Positions 8,233-15,027 of a stretch of DNA of 19,610 nt are shown one piece after another. The position numbers and the translations under genes were made by a program. Each line of letters opens with the position of its first letter. The first letter of the stretch is position 1. The stretch is taken from positions 1 to 19,610 of the forward strand of contig JACMKV010000341.1 in assembly GCA_014379915.1 (NCBI GenBank). Reading direction: 5' to 3'. The DNA comes from Burkholderiales bacterium (GTDB lineage Bacteria > Pseudomonadota > Gammaproteobacteria > Burkholderiales > JACMKV01). Below the pieces are notes generated by a model, which made no database searches, had not been told where the DNA came from, and saw nothing but the letters and a program-made list of their open reading frames with translations.

Positions 8233-8376
8233 CTGTGCAGGATTAGCGCTTGTTCCGGCCGACCACGGGATAGCGCCGATTTTGAATATCACGTAAAGTG
8301 CCTCGAGGCTGCCCCATCACATCCCATCGCTGATTAGCCGCCTTCTGAACTTCGATAACGATAACGTGGAGTCATC

Positions 8377-8613
8377 ATGAGCGCCAAAGGGCAATTACTA
8401 CAAGACCCGTTTTTAAACGCATTGCGGAAAGAGCACATCCCCGTCTCGATCTACTTGGTCAACGGCATCAAATTGCAGGGGCAGGTCGATTCTTTCGATC
8501 AGTACGTCGTGTTGCTCAAAAACACCGTTACGCAAATGGTATACAAGCACGCCATCTCAACCGTCGTCCCCGCCCGCCCTGTCACCATCCCGTTCGAGCA
8601 CGCCGCTGAGTAG
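8377..8613 (+). CDS. hfq: RNA chaperone Hfq
   Basis: A 78-residue Sm-like protein that forms a hexameric ring and pairs small RNAs with mRNAs. The family core is complete: KGQLLQDPFLNALRKEHIPV (RNA-binding proximal face with Gln8), SIYLVNGIKLQGQVDSFDQY (Sm1) and the YKHAISTVVP motif (Sm2). The C-terminal tail is short, as in many betaproteobacteria. A GTGGAG ribosome site (8366-8371) lies six bases before the ATG. It precedes hflX, the usual hfq-hflX pairing. The 144 bases between der and hfq show no convincing promoter or terminator by eye. Confidence 0.97.
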   Translation: MSAKGQLLQDPFLNALRKEHIPVSIYLVNGIKLQGQVDSFDQYVVLLKNTVTQMVYKHAISTVVPARPVTIPFEHAAE

Positions 8614-8695
8614 TGTAGCCAATTCGGCCGCGACGCCCGCGGTTCTGGTCAGCCTCGACCTCAATAAGGCGGATTACGCGGAAAGCCTCGATGAG

Positions 8696-9742
8696 TTGCG
8701 GCAGTTAGCCGATAGCGCTGGAATCGAAAGCCGCGCCGTCGTCGAAGGCCGTCGTACGCGCCCCGATCCCGCTTTGTTCGCGGGTTCCGGCAAGGTAGAT
8801 GAAATCGCCGGCGCGATCGAAGCAACGGCTGCATCGCTGGTCATTTTCAATCACGAGTTGAGCGGGGCCCAGCAGCGTAATCTCGAGCAGCGGCTGAAAT
8901 GCCGGGTGATCGACCGCACCAGTCTGATCCTCGATATTTTCGCGCAGCGTGCGCGCAGCCATGAAGGCAAGCTGCAGGTCGAACTCGCGCAGCTCGAATA
9001 TTTGTCGACACGGCTGGTCCGCGGCTGGACCCACCTGGAACGCCAGCGCGGCGGCCTTGGCAAGACCGGCGGCCCCGGCGAAAAGCAGATCGAACTCGAT
9101 CGCCGGCTGCTCGGCAAACGCGTCAAGGTGTTGCGCGATAAGTTGGCGCAACTGGCGAAACAGCGCGGTGTGCAGCGGCGGGCGCGGCAGCGTGCCAACG
9201 TTATGTCGGTGTCATTGGTCGGCTACACGAATGCCGGCAAATCGACGCTGTTCAATGCGCTGACGCGCGCGCATGCTTACGCTGCCGATCAACTGTTCGC
9301 GACGCTCGACACGACGACACGCAAATTGCGCCATTTTTCCGATGGCGCAGTCGTGCTGTCCGATACCGTTGGTTTCATACGCAGCCTGCCGCATACACTC
9401 GTTGACGCATTCCGCGCGACGCTCGAGGAAACCGCGCAGTCCGATCTGCTGCTGCACGTGGTCGATGCGGCAAGCCCTGGCCGTGACGCCCAGATCATTG
9501 AAGTCAACAGCGTGCTTAATGAGATCGGCGCACGCGATATTCCGCAAATCCTGCTGATGAACAAGATCGATGTCTATGGCCGCGCCCCGGCAGTCGAGCG
9601 GGACGAATATGGTAAAATTTCGCGCATTTGGTTGAGCGCGACGACTCGCCAGGGACTCGATCTGGTGCCTGCGGCGCTCGACGAGTTGCGCACCGCTGCG
9701 ACTTCCTCCACCAGCACAGATTCCATCCATGCGCTGGTCTAA
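8696..9742 (+). CDS. hflX: Ribosome-splitting GTPase HflX (start uncertain)
   Basis: HflX binds ribosomes and splits stalled or stress-inactivated 70S particles. Visible elements are the N-terminal HflX domain (RRTRPDPALFAGSGKVDEI, NHELSGAQQRNLEQRLKCRV), the glycine-rich RGGLGKTGGPGEKQIELDRR, then a G domain with GYTNAGKST (G1), DTVGF (G3) and NKID (G4). The first ATG/GTG/TTG in frame is the TTG at 8696, giving 348 residues. However, the frame continues upstream with family-like sequence AVLVSLDLNKADYAESLDE (8636-8695) without a stop or any standard start between hfq and here. The true start is therefore probably upstream and non-standard, or the sequence contains an error. The stop codon TAA is part of the CTAA flanking the palindrome at 9743. 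Confidence 0.93.
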   Translation: MRQLADSAGIESRAVVEGRRTRPDPALFAGSGKVDEIAGAIEATAASLVIFNHELSGAQQRNLEQRLKCRVIDRTSLILDIFAQRARSHEGKLQVELAQLEYLSTRLVRGWTHLERQRGGLGKTGGPGEKQIELDRRLLGKRVKVLRDKLAQLAKQRGVQRRARQRANVMSVSLVGYTNAGKSTLFNALTRAHAYAADQLFATLDTTTRKLRHFSDGAVVLSDTVGFIRSLPHTLVDAFRATLEETAQSDLLLHVVDAASPGRDAQIIEVNSVLNEIGARDIPQILLMNKIDVYGRAPAVERDEYGKISRIWLSATTRQGLDLVPAALDELRTAATSSTSTDSIHALV

Positions 9743-9794
9743 GGAACCTCTGATTAACCTATCCGTGGGCACGGATAGGTTAATCAGAGGTTCC
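9743..9794. mobile_element. 52-bp MITE-like palindrome with CTAA target duplication
   Basis: Bases 9743-9767 and 9770-9794 form a perfect 25-base inverted repeat with a two-base centre. Each end reads GGAACCTCTGATTAA inward, which resembles the terminal repeats of insertion sequences. It is flanked by CTAA on both sides (9739-9742 and 9795-9798), a four-base direct repeat fitting the YTAR target duplications made by IS5-family transposases. The left CTAA supplies the hflX stop codon. No transposase is present, and there is no U-tract, so it is not a typical terminator. The IS5 link is an inference. Confidence 0.7.
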
Positions 9795-9826
9795 CTAAAT
9801 CTCCCTGATAAGTTGAATCAATAGCT

Positions 9827-11017
9827 ATGGCGTTAAACGACCCGCAATGGGGCAAGCGCGGCGGCAATAATGAAGGCCCGCCGGATCTCGATCAATTGTG
9901 GCGCAAGTTCACCCAGAAGGTGAACGCGTTGCTCGGCCGCCGCGGCGCGCCGAACCGGCCGAACGGCGGTCCGCCCGACATCAAACAGCTCGGCGGCGGC
10001 TTCGGTTTGCTGCTTGTGCTGATCGCGGTGATCTGGCTGGCGAGCGGTTTCTACACGGTAGATGCCAGTCAGCGCGGTGTAGTTCTGCGCTTCGGCCAAT
10101 ACGCGGAAACCACGCAGCCTGGCTTGCGCTGGCACTTGCCTTATCCGATCGAGACCGTGGAAAAAGTCAACGTGTCGTCGGTCAGAACGGCCGAGATCGG
10201 CTACCGCAACAATGTCAAAAGCAAGGTGCCCAAAGAGGCATTGATGCTGACCGACGATGAAAACATCGTCGACATTCAATTTGCCGTGCAATACATAGTC
10301 ACCGACGCGCAGGAGTTCCTGTTCAACAACCGCAATCCGGAAGACACCGTGCTGCAGGCGGCGGAAACCGCGATCCGCGAGATCGTCGGCAAAAGCCGCA
10401 TGGATTTTGTGCTGTATGAAGGCCGCACGGAAATCGCCGCCGGCGCCCGCAAGTTGATGCAGGAAATACTCGACCGATACAAAACCGGCATCACGATTTC
10501 CGCGGTGACCATGCAAAATGCACAGCCGCCGGAGCAGGTGCAAGCGGCATTCGACGACGCTGTCAAGGCCGGCCAGGACCGTGAGCGCCTGAAGAACGAG
10601 GGCCAGGCTTATGCCAACGACGTCATCCCGCGCGCGCGCGGCGCCGCATCAAGGCTGCTCGAAGAAGCCGCCGGTTATGAGCAGCGCGTCATCGCCAACG
10701 CCGAGGGCGAGGCTTCCCGCTTCAAGCAGATTCTCGTCGAATATCTGGCTGCGCCGGTCGTGATGCGCGAACGGCTTTACCTCGAAACCATGCAGCAAAT
10801 TCTGGCGAATTCGAACAAGGTGTTGATCGACCAGAAAGGCGGCGGCAATCTGCTGTATCTGCCGCTGGACAAGCTGATACAAACACCCACGCCGCCCGTG
10901 CCCGGCGGCGATATCACCAACAAACCAGGCACGACTGAAACGCTGCCGCTGCCAGCCGACAACAGCATGCGTTCGCGCGAAGCGTTCAGAAGCCGCGACC
11001 GGGAGCAACGCCAATGA
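9827..11017 (+). CDS. hflK: FtsH protease regulator HflK
   Basis: A 396-residue SPFH/prohibitin-family inner-membrane protein. With HflC it forms a large periplasmic cage around the FtsH protease and modulates its activity. The N-terminus is cytosolic and Gly/Pro-rich, with the family start ALNDPQWGKRG and PPDLDQLW. One membrane segment follows at about residues 61-80 (FGLLLVLIAVIWLASGFYTV). The SPFH domain starts at GVVLRFGQYAETTQPGLRWH, and a long helical region (EAAGYEQRVIANAEGEASRF) follows. The tail is hydrophilic. No strong ribosome site is seen upstream, but the conserved N-terminus fixes the start. It overlaps hflC by four bases. Confidence 0.96.
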   Translation: MALNDPQWGKRGGNNEGPPDLDQLWRKFTQKVNALLGRRGAPNRPNGGPPDIKQLGGGFGLLLVLIAVIWLASGFYTVDASQRGVVLRFGQYAETTQPGLRWHLPYPIETVEKVNVSSVRTAEIGYRNNVKSKVPKEALMLTDDENIVDIQFAVQYIVTDAQEFLFNNRNPEDTVLQAAETAIREIVGKSRMDFVLYEGRTEIAAGARKLMQEILDRYKTGITISAVTMQNAQPPEQVQAAFDDAVKAGQDRERLKNEGQAYANDVIPRARGAASRLLEEAAGYEQRVIANAEGEASRFKQILVEYLAAPVVMRERLYLETMQQILANSNKVLIDQKGGGNLLYLPLDKLIQTPTPPVPGGDITNKPGTTETLPLPADNSMRSREAFRSRDREQRQ

Positions 11018-11904
11018 AAAGCCTCGGCACCGTCGTCATCATTGCAGTCCTTGCGTTGATCGTCGCGAGCATGAGTTTGTTTACAGTCGATCAGCGGCAG
11101 TACGCAATCGTGTTTCAGCTTGGCGAAGTCGTCGACGTCAAAAAAGAGCCTGGGCTGTACGTGAAAATTCCACTCGTGCAAAACGTGATTTACTTCGATT
11201 CGCGCATTCTGACCGTCGAATCGGAAGATCCCGAGCGCTTTCTGACGTCCGAGAAAAAGAATGTGCTGGTCGATGCCTTCATCAAGTGGCGGGTCGTCGA
11301 TCCGAAACAGTATTACATCAGCGTCGGCGGCGAGGAATCGCGCGCCCGCACCCGGCTACAGCAGGCAATTAACGATGGCCTGCGCGCTGAATTCGGCAAG
11401 CGCACCGTGCACGAGGTGGTGTCCGGACAGCGCGACGAGATCATGGAAATTCTGCGCAAGCGCGCCGATGCCGATGCGCGCAAGATCGGCGTGCAAGTCG
11501 TCGACGTGCGCCTGAAGCGCGTCGATCTTCCGGCGGAAGTCAGCGAATCTGTTTATCGCCGCATGGAAGCCGAGCGTAAGCGCGTCGCCAACGAATTGCG
11601 TTCGACCGGCGGCGCCGAAGCGGAGAAAATTCGTGCCGATGCCGATCGCCAGCGTGAAGTCATCATCGCCGAAGCATATCGCGAAGCACAGCAGACCAAA
11701 GGCAAGGGCGACGCAAAAGCAGCGGACACCTATGCGGGCGCTTTCGAGCAGAACCCGGAATTTTACTCGTTCTATCGCAGCCTCGAAGCGTATCGGCAAA
11801 GCTTCAAGGGCAATAACGACGTGCTGGTGCTCGAGCCGAATTCGGAATTCTTCAAATACCTGAAAAATTCAGGCAAGCCGCCGGCTGCGCCCGTCGTCAA
11901 GTAG
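11014..11904 (+). CDS. hflC: FtsH protease regulator HflC
   Basis: A 296-residue partner of HflK in the FtsH-HflKC complex of the inner membrane. The start ATG lies in an ATGA overlap with hflK, with GGGAG at 11001-11005 eight bases upstream. The N-terminal membrane segment is VVIIAVLALIVASMSLF. The SPFH domain begins at DQRQYAIVFQLGEVVDVKKE, and the helical part includes ERKRVANELRSTGGAEAEKI. FYSFYRSLEAYRQSF and LEPNSEFFKYL near the C-terminus are typical of HflC. The length matches the family (E. coli 334, many betaproteobacteria ~290-300). Confidence 0.97.
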   Translation: MKSLGTVVIIAVLALIVASMSLFTVDQRQYAIVFQLGEVVDVKKEPGLYVKIPLVQNVIYFDSRILTVESEDPERFLTSEKKNVLVDAFIKWRVVDPKQYYISVGGEESRARTRLQQAINDGLRAEFGKRTVHEVVSGQRDEIMEILRKRADADARKIGVQVVDVRLKRVDLPAEVSESVYRRMEAERKRVANELRSTGGAEAEKIRADADRQREVIIAEAYREAQQTKGKGDAKAADTYAGAFEQNPEFYSFYRSLEAYRQSFKGNNDVLVLEPNSEFFKYLKNSGKPPAAPVVK

Positions 11905-12059
11905 TGACCGCGGCCAGGCTCGACATCATGCGCGGTACGTCTACGGTGTCGGCCTGACCAGGCTCGCGCTGGCGCGGGGTTTCGATGCAGCATCGGCTCA
12001 TCGGCTCGAGCAGTAAATCGGATTCGCGGCGAGCATAAGCGATACGGATAGGGATTGCG

Positions 12060-12245
12060 ATGTCGACCAGCCTGCTGACCGCTTTCGCATTGATGCTGGT
12101 GATCGAGGGCATCCTGCCGTTTATCATGCCGGGCGCGTGGCGCCAGGCGTTTCGTCGTTTGCTTGAAATGCCCGATGGCCAGATTCGCTTCATCGGTCTG
12201 ACATCGATGGTGTTTGGGATTCTACTGCTGTATCTGGTCCGATGA
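12060..12245 (+). CDS. DUF2065 (YjeT-like) small membrane protein
   Basis: A 61-residue protein with two hydrophobic segments (LLTAFALMLVIEGILPFIMP and IRFIGLTSMVFGILLLYLV) separated by a basic stretch with PGAWRQAFRRLLEMPDGQIR. This is the DUF2065/YjeT signature, a family of unknown function regularly found between hflC and purA or hisZ. The start ATG has only a weak AGGGA upstream. The 155 bases between hflC and this gene hold no ORF or promoter I can support. Confidence 0.85.
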   Translation: MSTSLLTAFALMLVIEGILPFIMPGAWRQAFRRLLEMPDGQIRFIGLTSMVFGILLLYLVR

Positions 12246-12284
12246 AGATCAAAACAACCCGCGTGCTGGATCGGGATCGCGTCG

Positions 12285-13493
12285 ATGCGTAACTGGCTGC
12301 TGCCCGAATTCATCGAAGACATTCTGCCCGCCGAGGCTCAGCACATAGAGCAGTTGCGGCGCACGGTCCTCGATCTGTTTCGCGTGCACGGCTACGAACT
12401 GGTGATGCCGCCGCTGCTCGAATATGTCGAGTCGCTGCTGACCGGCGCCGGTCATGACCTCGACTTGAAAACTTTCAAGCTGGTCGATCAGCTGAGCGGC
12501 AGATTGCTTGGACTGCGCGCCGATATTACGCCGCAAGCCGCTCGTATCGACGCGCATCTTCTGAACCGGCCGGGCATCACGCGCCTGTGTTATGCCGGCA
12601 GCATTGTGCATACGCTGCCCTCGGGCCTGACGCGAACGCGTGAGCCATTGCAGATCGGCGCCGAATTATTCGGCCACGCCGGTCTTGAAAGCGACGTCGA
12701 AATTCAGCGCCTGATGCTGGAAGCCTTGCGCACAGCCGGGATCGTGAACGTGCATCTCGATCTCGGCCACGTCGCCGTGTTTCGCAGCCTGGTGCGGCAC
12801 GCCGCCATTCCGCCGGCGGTCGAAGCCGAGCTGTTCCGCGCCTTGCAAGCGAAGGATATTCCGGCGGTACGCGGGTTGGCAGCGCCTTTTGCGCGCGAGA
12901 TTCGCCAGGCGCTGGCGCTTTTGCCCGAGCTGTACGGTGGCGCCGAAGCCCTAGCTCGCGCCGAGAAATCATTGCCGGCTTTCTCGGATATCGCCGCGGC
13001 GCTGAGCGATTTGCGGGCGGTGGCCGGCCGGCTCGCCGATCTGCGGGTAACGTGCTGCTTCGACCTTGCCGAACTGCGCGGCTATCAATACCAGAATGCG
13101 CTGGTATTCGCCGCTTATGTCGACGGTTGGCCTAACGCAATCGCGCAGGGCGGTCGCTACGACGACGTCGGCAAAGCGTTCGGTCGGGCGCGACCGGCAA
13201 CCGGCTTCAGCATGGATCTGCGGGAGCTCGCCGCGATTGCGCCCCGCCCGCAAAGCCGCGCGCCCATTCGCGCGCCCTGCGTCGATGACGCAGCGCTAAA
13301 CGAAGCGATTGCGATGCTGCGCGCGCAGGGCGAGATCGTATTCATCGATTTGCCCGGACAGGGCGCCGAGCGCAGTGCGGGTTTGGGTCATCGGCAGCTT
13401 GTCTTTCAAGACGGCCGCTGGCACGTCGATGGGGGCGAGTCGGCGATCTCCAATCGACAAAGAACAAACGAGTGTCCAGAAACGTCGTCGTAA
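12285..13493 (+). CDS. hisZ: ATP phosphoribosyltransferase regulatory subunit HisZ
   Basis: A 402-residue HisS paralogue that pairs with short-form HisG to make the first enzyme of histidine biosynthesis. It shows the HisS-like fold, with LPEFIEDILPAEAQHIEQLR, GYELVMPPLLEYVESLL, LRADITPQAARIDAHLL, RLCYAGSIVH and GGRYDDVGKAFGRARPATGF. It lacks the tRNA-binding C-terminal domain and the intact histidine-specific motifs of HisS. No hisG is in the window; in organisms with HisZ, hisG is normally the short form. The gene starts 39 bases after the DUF2065 stop, and its last 22 bases overlap purA. Confidence 0.94.
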   Translation: MRNWLLPEFIEDILPAEAQHIEQLRRTVLDLFRVHGYELVMPPLLEYVESLLTGAGHDLDLKTFKLVDQLSGRLLGLRADITPQAARIDAHLLNRPGITRLCYAGSIVHTLPSGLTRTREPLQIGAELFGHAGLESDVEIQRLMLEALRTAGIVNVHLDLGHVAVFRSLVRHAAIPPAVEAELFRALQAKDIPAVRGLAAPFAREIRQALALLPELYGGAEALARAEKSLPAFSDIAAALSDLRAVAGRLADLRVTCCFDLAELRGYQYQNALVFAAYVDGWPNAIAQGGRYDDVGKAFGRARPATGFSMDLRELAAIAPRPQSRAPIRAPCVDDAALNEAIAMLRAQGEIVFIDLPGQGAERSAGLGHRQLVFQDGRWHVDGGESAISNRQRTNECPETSS

Positions 13494-14770
13494 TCGGCAC
13501 CCAGTGGGGTGATGAAGGCAAAGGCAAGGTCGTCGATTGGCTGACTGATCATGCCGACGGCGTCGTTCGCTTTCAGGGCGGGCATAACGCCGGGCACACG
13601 CTGGTCATTGCCGGCCGGAAAACAGTTTTGCATCTGATTCCGTCGGGCATTCTGCGCGATGGCGTCGCCTGTTTTATCGCTAACGGGGTCGTGGTGTCGC
13701 CGCAGGCATTGCTTGAAGAAATCGCAATGCTGGAAGCAGCGGGCGTCGAAGTTCAAAACCGGCTGAAGATCAGCGAAGCCTGTCCACTGATTTTGCCGTA
13801 TCACGCGGCGCTCGATCGTGCGCGCGAAGCGGCAAAGGGCGAAGCCAAGATTGGTACGACCGGGCGGGGCATCGGACCGGCGTATGAAGACAAGGTCGCG
13901 CGCCGGGCGATCCGTATTCAGGACCTGTTTTATCGTGAGCGATTCGCGGCCAAGCTCGGCGAAGTGCTCGATTATCACAACTTCGTGCTCAAGCATTACT
14001 TTCGCGCCGCCATCGTCGATTTCCAGAAAACGCTGGATGAGACGATGTTGCTCTCGGAGCGCATCAAAGCGATGGTCAGCGACGTGCCGCGCAGTCTGTT
14101 CGAACTCAGCCGCGCCGGCCGCAATCTGTTGTTCGAAGGTGCGCAAGGCGCGCTGCTCGATGTCGATCATGGCACGTATCCCTTCGTCACTTCGAGTAAT
14201 TGCGTTGCAGGTGCGGCGGCTGCCGGAAGCGGCGTCGGTCCGCAGCTGCTTCATTACGTACTCGGCATCACGAAGGCGTACACCACGCGCGTCGGTTCGG
14301 GCCCTTTCCCGACTGAGCTCGATGACGACATCGGCCGCCACCTGGCGAGTCGCGGCAACGAGTTCGGCGCGACGACGGGGCGCCCGCGGCGTTGCGGCTG
14401 GTTCGATGCAGCGGCATTAAGGCGCTCGATTCAGATCAACGGCGTATCGGGGTTGTGTGTGACCAAACTCGACGTGCTCGACGGTGTTGAAACCCTGCAG
14501 CTTGGCGTCGGTTATCGCGTGGAGGGCGCCGAAACCGATATCCTGCCGTTCGGAGCCGAGGCAATTGAAAATTGCGAACCGCGTTACGAAGAAATCGAAG
14601 GCTGGAGCGAGAGCACGGTCGGGCTGAAAAAGCTAGAGCAATTGCCGGAAGCGGCGCGCAATTATCTACGCCGCATCGAGGAAATCTGCGAAGTGCCGGT
14701 TGCGATGATATCGACCGGGCCCGGACGCGAAGAGACCATCGTATTGCGCCATCCGTTTGCGGACACGTGA
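13472..14770 (+). CDS. purA: Adenylosuccinate synthetase PurA
   Basis: A 432-residue cytoplasmic enzyme that makes adenylosuccinate from IMP, aspartate and GTP, the first committed step to AMP. The start is GTG at 13472, overlapping hisZ by 22 bases. The family N-terminus SRNVVVIGTQWGDEGKGK follows directly, with catalytic Asp14 and the GDEGKGK phosphate loop. HNAGHTLVI carries catalytic His42. Further motifs are GTTGRGIGPAYEDK, EGAQGALLDVDHGTYPFVTS, TGRPRRCGWFD and NGVSGLCVTKLDVLDG. The length equals E. coli PurA. The overlap suggests hisZ-purA coupling; the next gene, tRNA-Leu, converges on purA. Confidence 0.97.
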   Translation: MSRNVVVIGTQWGDEGKGKVVDWLTDHADGVVRFQGGHNAGHTLVIAGRKTVLHLIPSGILRDGVACFIANGVVVSPQALLEEIAMLEAAGVEVQNRLKISEACPLILPYHAALDRAREAAKGEAKIGTTGRGIGPAYEDKVARRAIRIQDLFYRERFAAKLGEVLDYHNFVLKHYFRAAIVDFQKTLDETMLLSERIKAMVSDVPRSLFELSRAGRNLLFEGAQGALLDVDHGTYPFVTSSNCVAGAAAAGSGVGPQLLHYVLGITKAYTTRVGSGPFPTELDDDIGRHLASRGNEFGATTGRPRRCGWFDAAALRRSIQINGVSGLCVTKLDVLDGVETLQLGVGYRVEGAETDILPFGAEAIENCEPRYEEIEGWSESTVGLKKLEQLPEAARNYLRRIEEICEVPVAMISTGPGREETIVLRHPFADT

Positions 14771-14901
14771 GCGAACGCACTTGCCTGAAGATGATCACGC
14801 ACAGTTGAGAGCAATGACTGAGAGCGGCAAGTCTGGGGGAGAATTCTGGCAGGCGATGCGGGCAATGAATTCGGGGAGTAACTTTGAGCACTGCCTTGCG
14901 C

Positions 14902-14988
14902 TGGTGCCGAGAAGAGGACTCGAACCTCCACAGTGTTGCCACCGCCAGGACCTGAACCTGGTGCGTCTACCAATTCCGCCATCTCGGC
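14902..14988 (-). tRNA. tRNA-Leu (anticodon CAG)
   Basis: Read on the minus strand, the 87-base sequence folds as a type II tRNA. It has a seven-pair acceptor stem (GCCGAGA with TCTCGGC), an anticodon stem CCAGG/CCTGG holding loop TTCAGGT, a long variable arm (CGGTGGCAACACTGTG) and a T loop TTCGAGT. The CCA end is encoded. The anticodon CAG is at 14952-14954 and reads CUG leucine codons. It is the only minus-strand gene, placed between purA and rnr. Confidence 0.96.
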
Positions 14989-14998
14989 AAGGCATGCA

Positions 14999-15027
14999 AA
15001 TCTAATCGGAAAGGTATCTATTGTCAA
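14999..15027 (-). promoter_or_regulatory. Promoter of tRNA-Leu, overlapping the rnr start
   Basis: On the minus strand a perfect -35 TTGACA (15027-15022) and a -10 TAGATT (15004-14999) are separated by exactly 17 bases. Transcription would start near 14992, about four bases before the mature tRNA. The -35 box overlaps the rnr TTG start codon, and the rnr ribosome site (15008-15014) lies in the spacer. The region after the -10 is GC-rich (GCATGCC), as in stringently controlled stable-RNA promoters. Confidence 0.75.

Noticed and set aside
9743..9794. The palindrome as a plain Rho-independent terminator after hflX
   Set aside because: There is no T-tract after the stem, the arms are longer and more perfect than needed, and CTAA flanks point to transposition. 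It could still affect transcription.
11897..12322. Minus-strand open frame covering the hflC-DUF2065 gap
   Set aside because: It lies opposite DUF2065 and has no recognisable motif or ribosome site; it is best explained as a shadow of the coding strand.
14771..14901. A terminator for purA or for tRNA-Leu
   Set aside because: Only a weak seven-base inverted pair (14779-14785 with 14825-14831) is present, with no T-tract on either strand.
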